Assembly: GCA_024867545.1 (NCBI GenBank)
Contig: JANFNE010000009.1
Location: forward strand, 372,001 to 436,000
Reading direction: 5' to 3'
Source of the DNA: Phytopythium helicoides
Taxonomy: Eukaryota; Oomycota; Peronosporomycetes; Pythiales; Pythiaceae
DNA length: 64,000 nt
Numbering within the stretch: the first letter of the stretch is position 1; each line of letters begins with the position of its first letter. The notes under the pieces were generated by a model. The model saw nothing but the letters and a program-made list of their open reading frames with translations, searched no databases and had not been told where the DNA came from. This document shows positions 34,101-43,400 of this stretch, piece after piece. Both the position numbers and the translations under genes were made by a program.

Positions 34101-35164
34101 TCAGCATTCTGTACTTGAACGACGGCAGTGTCGGCTCCGTCTTCGATCTGGGGCACGACAACGGGGACAGCCTCACCGCTGCCAGTCGTAACAGTAACGA
34201 CCTGGGTGTTGTCCTCAGTAGAAGTTGAGCTACCGCCGGACGCCGAACCTGATGGTACCCCGATCGTGGTCACACCACCTTCACCGTTCGGAATCTGGAG
34301 AACCTGATCGCCCGTCGAGGTCGTAACAACATCAGCGATCACAGACACGTAGTCACCATTGGCATTCGGGACTTGGACAATGGTCTGGTCTACGCCATCC
34401 GGAATCTGCGGCACGACGATAGGAACAGTCTCGCCGCTGTCAGTCGTGACCGTCACGACCTGAGTAGTGACTTCTGTCGTTGTCGTTTCCGTATCGCCTG
34501 ATGTCGTAGACCCGGCCGTTGCCTCAGATGGAGGCAGGTTGTACTTGTCTACAAGGAAGTCCGGGATCGAGATCGTAGGATGCTCACAGAGGTCCATCTT
34601 TCCATAGAGCTTGGCGAGACCATCCTGATTCACCGCCGTAGAAGAGCTCCTCAACGCCTTGTACGAGTTGATCGTGCACTGTGAGTCTACGTCGTACTTG
34701 TCCCCAAGCTGCTCGACGAGGCTGTCCTTGATGTCATCCGGCAGATCCGAGTCGTTTACCTGACCGGTGCTGGCATCGTAATGAGCACTCAGCTTGACAA
34801 GAAACTCCATCTGTGAGACGACACCATTGTTGTTGGCATCAAGCTCCGAGAACGGCGGGTAGTACGGGTCGTCCAGCTCCGACACGAACGACGGGATCGA
34901 CAGCGCTTCCTTGTTTTGCGTGTTCAACTGCTGGGTCTCCTCACTGGCACTAGCCGTCGTCGCGGTCTCAGTCGTCGCAGCGCTCCCGCTTCGCATCGAA
35001 GCGTAGCCCACAACTCCCGACGCAGCCACCAGGCCGACCGTCGCGGCCGCGATGGCCACGCGCTTCTTCTGACGGCGCCGGGACGAGCGGCGGTCGGGTG
35101 CGGCCACGCGGCGGATGAACGTGGTCTCCTCATTTTCGCTCCCGTAGTTGGAGGGAGTCTTCAT
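31121..35164 (-). CDS. Membrane-anchored EF-hand repeat protein, copy A (diverged repeats)
   Basis: A single-exon 1,347-residue member of the three-gene family. The start MKTPSNYGSENEET follows a GCGGCCGCC context shared by all copies. A basic stretch (RRSSRRRQKKR) precedes one hydrophobic helix at about residues 36-57, predicting a type II signal anchor. An EF-hand loop DANNNGVVSQME follows (about residue 115). Then come about 12 diverged repeats of 75-95 residues with a shared pattern (VTTDSGETVPIVVPQIPDG, VQVPNSDGDFVSV, ILQIPDGEGGVTTVEV). The cap (EYMTKDQFKQQL .. KFGWYGVYEQAPHF .. CWAA) matches copies B and C. The repeats look beta-rich and acidic, rather like an extracellular adhesive or wall protein, but no known family is recognised. 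This copy probably shows the older state, as its repeats are not homogenised. Confidence 0.85.
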   Translation of the reverse strand: MKTPSNYGSENEETTFIRRVAAPDRRSSRRRQKKRVAIAAATVGLVAASGVVGYASMRSGSAATTETATTASASEETQQLNTQNKEALSIPSFVSELDDPYYPPFSELDANNNGVVSQMEFLVKLSAHYDASTGQVNDSDLPDDIKDSLVEQLGDKYDVDSQCTINSYKALRSSSTAVNQDGLAKLYGKMDLCEHPTISIPDFLVDKYNLPPSEATAGSTTSGDTETTTTEVTTQVVTVTTDSGETVPIVVPQIPDGVDQTIVQVPNANGDYVSVIADVVTTSTGDQVLQIPNGEGGVTTIGVPSGSASGGSSTSTEDNTQVVTVTTGSGEAVPVVVPQIEDGADTAVVQVQNADGDFVSVTADVVTTSNGDQILQIPDGEGGVTTVEVPSGSASASGSKPTDSTQVLSVTTDSGESVPIVVPPIPDGADQTIVQVPNSDGDFVSVIADIVTTSTGDQILQIPDGEGGVTTVEIPSGSASGSSTSTEDNTQVLTVTTDSGETVPIVVPEIPYGADTAIVQVPNSDGDFISVTADVITTSTGDQILQIPDGEGGVTTVEVPSGSASAGTTSTTEDTDVDDIIESLGGYEDDNLASPDSTETVVQVTTSDGEQMNVIVPDAPVVDGQGVVEIPTDDGYQPIVVSEIPTSDGGAILQIPDGDGGFTSVQVTSAPIDATTDDNADTVVQVATDDGGEISIVVPDVPAEDGKDVVQIPTADGYETITVDAIDTGDGNEVLLIPDGEGGVTPVQVTDSSVDTTTTDDSTQTISVTTADGVEVPVIIPDVPAENGQDVVEIKNADGDYVPVTVDVIETQDGGEIMMIPDGAGGVTPVEVTPEPDVSTTDTNPVVSVTTDDGDVVPVIIPDVPAVDGQDVVEIQNSEGEFVPVTVDVIETEDGGQILQIPDGEGGVTPVKVTATPTVSDTTATTTDDVFEIKDKEIIGIANEDGQYVPNVADVIITKDGSEILQIPSPDGGVISVTVMNGESSGSKGDSGQVMTVATGGGDVVPVIIPDVPAVDGKDVVEVQDSNGQFVPITVDVIETADGGEFIQIPDGSGGVTTVEVTSAPDTTTTGSSSSSTPSLRGTDVDDVIQDIGGTTLDSDIADAIPDDTILTVPTTDGGDVAVIIPAAPAVDGNVVIEVQKDDGEFVSELVTAIPTDNGNILQIPDDNGGFTSIHVTDAPSATEQTTDAPAIVQVPSGEGSGTIIIIPDVPPIGGQDVVQIQTDDGIKTILVDETPTDDGGQILQIPDDNGGFISVEVTKAPVDVPEYMTKDQFKQQLADFYADKLHGFKDSAVQAELESDSIATKIQGLDDCIEQAANKFGWYGVYEQAPHFENAIDWVQHVCWAA

Positions 35165-35370
35165 GGCGGCCGCTGGCAGGCTGATCCCTCGCTCAGGTCG
35201 AGAGGCACAGCGGCTGGCTTGACTCGGTGTTTCCTCGACGACGCAAATCGAGTAGTGACCATGGAGGCGCCTCATGGAGCCAAAGATCCCATTGCCATCA
35301 CCTCTTGACCTAACGATCGCGCCACTCCATCAGCTCCCAGCGAGGATCCGCTCCCGACCCTTTGCAAGAT

Positions 35371-35396
35371 CGCGCGACTCGTCAGCGAGTCGCGCG
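35371..35396. promoter_or_regulatory. Perfect 11-bp inverted repeat upstream of copy A
   Basis: Arms CGCGCGACTCG and CGAGTCGCGCG flank a TCAG spacer, about 207-232 bp upstream of the copy A start (minus strand). Similar, imperfect elements stand at a like distance before copies B and C. A regulatory role is inferred from this conservation of sequence and spacing. Confidence 0.55.
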
Positions 35397-35713
35397 TGGC
35401 GGTTGCGGCGGCGACCAGTCGGTTGCAGCTCGAAAGATCGACTGGCCATGGTTCTACGACGCTTGAAGATCTCTTTGCCTCTATAAAGAGTTACCCTGAT
35501 ATAAACGATTGTCAAATGATGGTGTAATACATTCTACGATTAATGCCAGGCACCTTGATAAGGAAATATGTGCTGGCACGTTCCCCGTTCAAGCCAAGTT
35601 GAAGCGCGCTTGACCTGGTTGCAGTCGTATAGTCACAATAAAAGCACATCAAATCCGCGTGAAATCGTATCTTCCAGTGATGAAACACCTAATGTTGACT
35701 CTCGCTCTTCGTC

Positions 35714-38010
35714 TCAGCCGGAGAGCAGCATCCGCACTGGGGGTCGAGCGGCTTGCTCAGGCCAGTAAAGCTCTTGTGCGTGAGCCAGGTGGTCACGGAG
35801 TAATCCCACGTTGGCTCGGATGCTGGGCTTGAGCTTGCGTTGAGCTGTTGCGAGGCTTGCTACGGGCACTGTCATCTCCCATGGAACGTGAACGGGGCCT
35901 GGAAGGAAGCGATTTGTTGTTCTCGTCAGCTGAAGCGCTCCAAGCGTCTTCGTGGTGCTGGTTGTAGCCTTTGGTGACGACGGTGGAGACCAAGCCGGTC
36001 GACGATCCTGAGCGACGACTATCGGGCCAAGTGGTGCTCGTGTTGCATTACTGCGATCCATGAAGCGCTCTCGAAGCTGGGAGAAGTTTTGGCTTGTCCA
36101 CGAGCCCCCTGTTGGCCAGGGGTACGATGGCGGCACGATCGGCTCGTCGTCTTCGAATGCGAACAGAGAGTCTGCATCCGAGTCATCAGTTTCTAGCCCA
36201 AGCATTCGAGAGGCATTTGCTTGTGAAGACACAGCTTTAGCTCTGCTGCCAGCGAGTTGCCGGTGATGCGATGACGCAACGGGAGTGACTGGACGCTGAT
36301 TCCCTCGTGTAGCTGGTACCCCAGAAGCTGGAGTACCAGCACTGTCAGGCTCTGGAGGTTTTACAAGGTCCTCAACACCTCGATGGCGCCATTTCTTAGC
36401 GAGATAGACGACGCTACGTTTGTCTTCGTTAATGAGGCTGGGGCTGGCGCCATGCGCGAGCAACACCTGCGTCGCCACCTCGTTTCCGTTCATCGCCGCG
36501 AAGTGGAGCGGTGTGTTGAGCTTCAGAGATTTGGCATGCACGTCAGCGCCTGCACCAATGAGATCCTCAAGCAGCTGTCGATCTCGGCAAAAAGCAGCTA
36601 AGTAGTGGAGTGCAGAATGCGCCTGCTTGTTTTGATGCGCCGGATTTGCGTGATTTTCCAATAGGACCCGAATAATCTCCAACCTGCCTCCAAGACATGC
36701 GAGCAACAGTGGTGTTTGCCCGTCCGCATCCACCACATCTGTGATAGCCCCGGCGGTTAAAAGTGCGTTGACTAGCTTCAGCGATCCATTCATTACGGCT
36801 AGGTGTAAAGGGCTCCATGCTCCATCCCGGGTCGCTGTATTCACTTGAACTACTTTGTCTTGGATGAGTTCCAAGCTAAGACCAATAAAACCCTTGATGA
36901 TGGCTGTGTGAAGGCTCATTTGCCCTGTGACGTCGTCAATAGTATTGAAAGTTGAATCCTTGAGATCTTGTAGTGTTTGATTCACAAATACTCCAGCTAG
37001 CTTCTCAACGTCAAAAGTCTGCTGGAGCGCGAGATGGAAAGCATTTGAACCTCGCAAGTTTAAAATCGCAGGATTTGCGCTTCCGATCTCCATCAAGCAC
37101 TTGATGCACGCTAGATGCCCATTTCTAGCGGCGAAATGAAGAGGAGTGTTGTTGTCCGTCGCTTTCTGAAGATCAATCAACTCCCGAACACTGCTACAAT
37201 CCGGATCGGTGAGAAGTAGCTCCAGGATTTCGTCACATCCACTTGATGCCGCCGCGTGCAGCACAGAGCCACCGCTTTTGTCCACTTGACTTAGAATCGA
37301 TCGCGTGGTATCTGTTAGCTGGTCGTTCAGCACGCGAAACAAGGCTGCTAACCGATTCTCTGCCATGGTATGGAATACGGTCTGCTCGCAGGCGACAGAA
37401 GTTTAGATACAGTCAATGACGATCTCAGCAGCGACAAAAGAGATCCATATCTCACCTTCCCAGACTCGTCTTTTGCCACTAGCTCCGCGCCAAACGATAT
37501 CAAGAGTTGTACTAGCGCTACATCATTCGCCTTGCACGCTCGATGCAGAGGTGTCTGCCCAGACTTGTGACACGAGTTGAAATACTCTTTACGCCGATCG
37601 GTATCAATTCTCGAAAGCGAGTCACTGAGGAACTCGTACATATGAAGCTCGATAGCCATACTCCACTTGTCCCAGTCCGATGTGAGCTGGGATAGTGTGG
37701 CAGTCTCCTGCGCGAGTTTCTTCTTGCGCGCAGCTGTCGAGCGTACCAGCTCTTCATTGAGCTGCGATGCATAATGGTCTTCCCACATCATATCGCGGCA
37801 CTCGCGAATCTCGCGCTTTTCACTAAGCATCTGCTCCAGGCTTTCACCGCAGTCCGAGATGGCAGCCGTGTTGAACGACAGCTCTCGTGGCGCAAAGTTG
37901 CTTTGAAACCGAAGTGCCTCTGCTACGATCTCACTGGGTACTTGTCCACGATTGCGCCTTCGTGGATTTGTCTCCATCAGCAGGAGTCTTTCTCGCAGAG
38001 CATCCGCCAT
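35714..38010 (-). CDS. Ankyrin-repeat protein, 732 residues
   Basis: Two minus-strand exons, 38010-37456 and 37357-35714, joined in phase 0 (donor GTGAGA; acceptor GCAGAG, where the second AG keeps phase). An N-terminal helical region of about 145 residues precedes about eight ankyrin repeats, for example SGQTPLHRACKANDVALVQL, NNTPLHFAARNGHLACIKCL, GAWSPLHLAVMNGSLKLVNA and LNTPLHFAAMNGNEVATQVL. The first repeat spans the intron. The C-terminal 200 residues are Ser/Pro/Arg-rich and disordered. Ankyrin repeats are protein-binding scaffolds; the partner is unknown. The alternative start ATG at 37371 would drop the first exon and the first repeat, which makes it unlikely. Confidence 0.85.
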
Positions 38011-38122
38011 GCCGACGGCTTTCTTGATTCCTCAATCGCGCATTGCAAATGTGACCAGCATTTCCCTCAAGGTAAAATTAGACAAACCATGAAAAAGTGG
38101 TTTGACAGATTTCATTCATCTT

Positions 38123-39325
38123 TTACGATACAATGCAAGCTCTTCTTTTCTTCTTGCCGCTGGCTCGACTCTTGATCGACTTGTGAGAACTCTCAATGGT
38201 GTCGAATTCAACTCCGCGGTCATCATTGATTTTTCGGATGGTACTTACCCGGTTTCCGGCTGGCTTTGACACTAGTTCTACCCCTCCGGCCGCGTTGCTT
38301 TGCCACGCACATGCGACTGCAACTCCATATTCTTGTTGAGATGTTGGAGAAGTAGTAGATGGTGGTAGTCCTGAAAAAGGAAACGGGAACACTTCAGATG
38401 GTGATCGGGACCGCAGCCTTGAGCGACTTGGAGAAGACGACAGCGACTTGCTCGAACGACGCTCCGTATTCACCTCAGAAATTTGAGAGCTGCCAACTCG
38501 AGATCGTCGAGGCGAGTTATGGAGGTCTCTCGATGTTGTAGAGTCCATGTTACTGTCGGTTGCAGCGATATCTGTTGCTGTTGGTTGCTGTACTTCTGGC
38601 TTCACGACGTTGCATTGGGCACGGCAGTCGAGGTATTGCCGACACAGGTGCTCGAACACTATGCATCCAGACGATGAGTCCTGAGTACTGCCATGCATCT
38701 ACCATACTCCCATACCTTCCGAGACGTTGGCACTCTGCTTTGCACTCACGCGAAACACTCGCATCCCGAGCTGCTCGCCCATTGTCGCTACTTCCTCACG
38801 TGTTACGACAGCCCGTTCCATGAGATCAGTCTTGCTCTGGACAAGCACCTGTTGAATGGGCCCGCACTCGGCTGTGACTTTCAGCTGCCATTTTGGCAGG
38901 TCGTCGAACGACTGCCGGTCCACCGTCGAGAATACATACACTGCCACGCCGGCGCCTGTAATGCCACCAAAGTCAACGGATCAAACGTCTACAACGAGGT
39001 ACTGTAGCTCATCGCCTCACCCTGGAAGCATTCGTTGGCGTCTCCCTCTGCCTGCTCTTGGTTTGTCGAGGTCCAGATCAAGAGCGTGACTGTCTCGTCC
39101 AGGTCTTTCAGCCGCACGCTGCGCTCCATGAACTCGGCACCCAGCGTCTTGTGGTACTCGCTGGAGAACGAGCGCTTGACGAAGCGCGTAGCAAGGCTGG
39201 TCTTGCCCACCCCAGCGTTTCCCACCACGACGACCTTGAGCCTCTCTGGCTCTGGCAGTGAGCATCACGTCCAACCACAACAATCGAGCGTGCGGGAACT
39301 CACTCTCAAAGTCGTCGACGTCCAT
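38123..39325 (-). CDS. Atypical Rab23-like small GTPase with CaaX end
   Basis: Four exons on the minus strand, 39325-39304, 39251-39021, 38955-38716, 38658-38123, all phase 1 joins, giving 342 residues. The G domain starts KVVVVGNAGVGKTS (P-loop, residues 18-26) and keeps the switch I Thr (HKTLGAEF, T43). It resembles Rab23 in YVFSTVDRQSFDDLPKW and in the distance between motifs. The DTAGQE (G3) position reads TSTNQE (residues 68-73), so Asp and Gly are lost but Gln remains, and NKxD (G4) reads SKTD (125-128). G5 is kept (VSAK). A long Ser/Arg-rich tail ends KKKRRACIVS, a polybasic CaaX box predicting prenylation. Rab23 acts in ciliary membrane traffic. Nucleotide hydrolysis and guanine preference may be altered here. 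Confidence 0.85.
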
Positions 39326-39522
39326 GGCGAGCTGTGTCTGTGGGCTACTAGACAAGTGGATGGACAGAGAAAACCGAAACGGCGGAGCACCAAGCTGGTC
39401 CCCACGGCAGAAAATAGCTCGATCCAAGCGAGTCCAAACGGGGGTATTCCCATCGCGGGAATGAAATCGCGTGCATTTACAGTAAGCCGCGCGGCCCCAG
39501 AGCTGGAGCCCGCGGGCGTCAT

Positions 39523-39772
39523 CTACTCGCTCTTGATGAGCCCCGCAACGCTCGAGCCGAGGTTGTACAGGTAGTAGCCCGTGACGCTGAGCACGACGAG
39601 CAGGAAGCAGTCTGCGCAGGCGAAAATCGCGCGAAAGTTGGCGTTAGCGGGCTCAAAATGAAGCGGAGAAGCGCGCGCACGTACTGAAGATGGACACCTC
39701 CCACCAGCTCAGCATCGTGAGCCCGAACTCGAGCTTGTACCAGCGGTACTGGCGCGCCACGTAGCCGATCAT
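39523..39772 (-). CDS. Serine palmitoyltransferase small subunit-like protein
   Basis: Two small exons, 39772-39685 and 39611-39523, join in phase 1 across a 73-bp intron (GTACGT .. GCGCAG), giving 58 residues. The product reads MIGYVARQYRWYKLEFGLTM, then LSWWEVSIFNCFLLVVLSVT, then GYYLYNLGSSVAGLIKSE. It resembles the ssSPT family (SPTSSA/B): an amphipathic N-terminus, the conserved E/W-W-E segment before F-N, and one membrane helix. These ER proteins bind the LCB1/LCB2 dimer and stimulate sphingoid-base synthesis and set acyl-CoA choice. The call rests on family pattern in a very short protein. Its start is 664 bp from the divergent repeat gene copy B. Confidence 0.72.
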
Positions 39773-39920
39773 GCTGCTCTCCGAAGGTGTCGCGTCGCCA
39801 AATGGCCGCTAGTGTCGCGACACGCTGGGCGGGAGCGTTTACACTTGTTTTCACTATATCTCATACAGTTCCCAAGTGGGCATATCGCTGCGGGGTCTTC
39901 TCTGCGACGCATGTCTCACA

Positions 39921-39985
39921 TTCTACCGGTAGAACCGGTATCGCCAATACCGTATACCGACACCTCCGGTTTTCTACCGGTGAAT
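39921..39985. promoter_or_regulatory. Cluster of ACCGGT motifs with a 14-bp palindrome
   Basis: A perfect palindrome TTCTACCGGTAGAA (39921-39934) is followed within 65 bp by more ACCGGT or TACCG motifs, including TTCTACCGGTG near 39974. It lies in the divergent region between the ssSPT-like gene and copy B. A binding-site cluster is an inference from clustering and symmetry alone. Confidence 0.35.
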
Positions 39986-40190
39986 GCCTGTCCTCCACGG
40001 AAAACCCTGCACTGCACTTTCTCGAAAAGGGCAACCAATGAGCATGGCGGGGGCGGCGCGGTCAGCTCGTGGATCGCTGGCGGGTGACGAGCGCGAGCCT
40101 GGCGGACGGCGGGGACGCGGGCGGGCGGCGCGCGATCTTGGCGAGCGGCGCATCCGCAGCTGAGCGCGCGACCCTCCGGCGGCAGTGGAA

Positions 40191-40218
40191 AGATCGCGCG
40201 ACTTGTCAGAGGGTCGCG
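40191..40218. promoter_or_regulatory. GC-rich palindrome-like element upstream of copy B
   Basis: The sequence agatcgcgcgacttgtcaga then gggtcgcg is an imperfect CGCGAC..GTCGCG inverted repeat related to the perfect one before copy A and to one before copy C. It lies about 220-245 bp upstream of the ATG at 40437. A second GCGCGACCCTC arm at about 40166 can pair with the right arm. Confidence 0.45.
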
Positions 40219-40335
40219 GCGACGAGTGGGCGGCGCGGGGCGGCGTGGGGCTCATGGGGGCGCGCAGGGGGCTCCGATCTTGTCGAGCGTGAAACGCGAG
40301 CGATGCGGCCGTGACGAGCGTGACAGCCGGCCACC

Positions 40336-40436
40336 GAGCGGCTCACTACTCGATTTGCGCCGTCGAGGAAACACCGAGCCAAGCCAGCCGCTGCGCCTCT
40401 CGACCCGAGCGAGGGACCAGCCTGCCAGCGGCCGCC
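40336..40436 (+). promoter_or_regulatory. 101-bp leader identical to that of copy C
   Basis: The 101 bases before the copy B ATG are identical to 49025-49125 before copy C; similarity stops abruptly upstream. A diverged version precedes copy A. It probably includes the transcribed leader, and ends in the start context GCGGCCGCC. Confidence 0.8.
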
Positions 40437-43400
40437 ATGAAGACTCCCTCCAACTACGGGAGCGAAAATGAGGAGACCACGTTCATCCGCCGCGTGGCCG
40501 CCCCCGACCGCCGCTCGTCCCGGCGCCGTCAGAAGAAGCGCGTGGCCATCGCGGCCGCGACGGTCGGCCTGGTGGCTGCGTCGGGAGTTGTGGGCTACGC
40601 TTCGATGCGAAGCGGGAGCGCTGCGACGACTGAGACCGCGACGACGGCAAGTGCCAGTGAGGAGACCCAGCAGCTGAGTGCTCAGGCTAGGTCGTCGCTG
40701 TCGATTCCGTCGTTCGTGTCGGAGCTGGACGACCCGTACTACCCGTCGTTCTCGGAGATCGATATCAACAAGAACGGCATCGTCACGCAGACCGAGTACC
40801 TGACGAAGCTGAGTACGCACTACGACGATAGCACCGGCCAAGTGGCCGACTCGAGTCTGCCGGATGACATCAAGGACGACCTGGTGTCCCAGCTGAATGA
40901 CTTGTACGACACGGACTCGGCGTGCGCTGTGGCAGCATACAAGAAGCTCAAGTCGGAAAAAGTGAAGGTGACGTCTGATAATTTGGACAAGCTCTACTCG
41001 AAACTCGACGACTGCGACCGTGCGACGATCTCAATTCCGGACTACCTTCTCGAGAAGTACAACACCCCGGAGGTGGATACGACGACCGCCGCCGCTGAAG
41101 CTGCTGCCTCGACCGAAGACACCACCGTGGTTGCTGCTACGACGAGCGAGGGCGACGTCCTTCCTGTTGTCGTCCCAGAGGATGTGCCTGCTGGCGCCGA
41201 CAGCATTGTCGTCCAAGTGCAGAACAACGACGGTGACCTGGTTCCTGCGATCGCGGACGTGGTGGAGACTCCTTCTGGCGATGAAGTGCTTGTTGTGTCG
41301 GACCCGGACACGGGTGCTCAGACTGTGGTGGAGGTTCCGTCGGAGGACTCGACGCCTTCGATCTCTGCTTCGGACGAGGACACGACTGTGGTTGTTGCTG
41401 AGACGAGCGAGGGCGATGCCCTCACTGTGATCGCTCCGGAGGAGGTGCCTGCTGGCGTCGACTCGATCCCTGTGGAGGTGCAGAACGACGATGGTGAGCT
41501 TGTGACTGTGATCGCGGACGTGGTGGAGACTCCTTCTGGCGACGAAGTGCTTGTTGTGTCGGACCCGGACACGGGTGCTCAGACTGTGGTGGAGGTTCCG
41601 TCGGAGGACTCGACGCCTTCGATCTCTGCTTCGGACGAGGACACGACTGTGGTTGTTGCTGAGACGAGCGAGGGCGATGCCCTCACTGTGATCGCTCCGG
41701 AGGAGGTGCCTGCTGGCGTCGACTCGATCCCTGTGGAGGTGCAGAACGACGATGGTGAGCTTGTGACTGTGATCGCGGACGTGGTGGAGACTCCTTCTGG
41801 CGACGAAGTGCTTGTTGTGTCGGACCCGGACACGGGTGCTCAGACTGTGGTGGAGGTTCCGTCGGAGGACTCGACGCCTTCGATCTCTGCTTCGGACGAG
41901 GACACGACTGTGGTTGTTGCTGAGACGAGCGAGGGCGATGTCCTCACTGTGATCGCTCCGGAGGACGTGCCTGCTGGCGTCGACTCGATCCCTGTGGAGG
42001 TGCAGAACGACGATGGTGAGCTTGTGACTGTGATCGCGGACGTGGTGGAGACTCCTTCTGGCGACGAAGTGCTTGTTGTGTCGGACCCGGACACGGGTGC
42101 TCAGACTGTGGTGGAGGTTCCGTCGGAGGACTCGACGCCTTCGATCTCTGCTTCGGACGAGGACACGACTGTGGTTGTTGCTGAGACGAGCGAGGGCGAT
42201 GCCCTCACTGTGATCGCTCCGGAGGAGGTGCCTGCTGGCGTCGACTCGATCCCTGTGGAGGTGCAGAACGACGATGGTGAGCTTGTGACTGTGATCGCGG
42301 ACGTGGTGGAGACTCCTTCTGGCGACGAAGTGCTTGTTGTGTCGGACCCGGACACGGGTGCTCAGACTGTGGTGGAGGTTCCGTCGGAGGACTCGACGCC
42401 TTCGATCTCTGCTTCGGACGAGGACACGACTGTGGTTGTTGCTGAGACGAGCGAGGGCGATGCCCTCACTGTGATCGCTCCGGAGGAGGTGCCTGCTGGC
42501 GTCGACTCGATCCCTGTGGAGGTGCAGAACGACGATGGTGAGCTTGTGACTGTGATCGCGGACGTGGTGGAGACTCCTTCTGGCGACGAAGTGCTTGTTG
42601 TGTCGGACCCGGACACGGGTGCTCAGACTGTGGTGGAGGTTCCGTCGGAGGACTCGACGCCTTCGATCTCTGCTTCGGACGAGGACACGACTGTGGTTGT
42701 TGCTGAGACGAGCGAGGGCGATGCCCTCACTGTGATCGCTCCGGAGGAGGTGCCTGCTGGCGTCGACTCGATCCCTGTGGAGGTGCAGAACGACGATGGT
42801 GAGCTTGTGACTGTGATCGCGGACGTGGTGGAGACTCCTTCTGGCGACGAAGTGCTTGTTGTGTCGGACCCGGACACGGGTGCTCAGACTGTGGTGGAGG
42901 TTCCGTCGGAGGACTCGACGCCTTCGATCTCTGCTTCGGACGAGGACACGACTGTGGTTGTTGCTGAGACGAGCGAGGGCGATGCCCTCACTGTGATCGC
43001 TCCGGAGGAGGTGCCTGCTGGCGTCGACTCGATCCCTGTGGAGGTGCAGAACGACGATGGTGAGCTTGTGACTGTGATCGCGGACGTGGTGGAGACTCCT
43101 TCTGGCGACGAAGTGCTTGTTGTGTCGGACCCGGACACGGGTGCTCAGACTGTGGTGGAGGTTCCGTCGGAGGACTCGACGCCTTCGATCTCTGCTTCGG
43201 ACGAGGACACGACTGTGGTTGTTGCTGAGACGAGCGAGGGCGATGCCCTCACTGTGATCGCTCCGGAGGAGGTGCCTGCTGGCGTCGACTCGATCCCTGT
43301 GGAGGTGCAGAACGACGATGGTGAGCTTGTGACTGTGATCGCGGACGTGGTGGAGACTCCTTCTGGCGACGAAGTGCTTGTTGTGTCGGACCCGGACACG

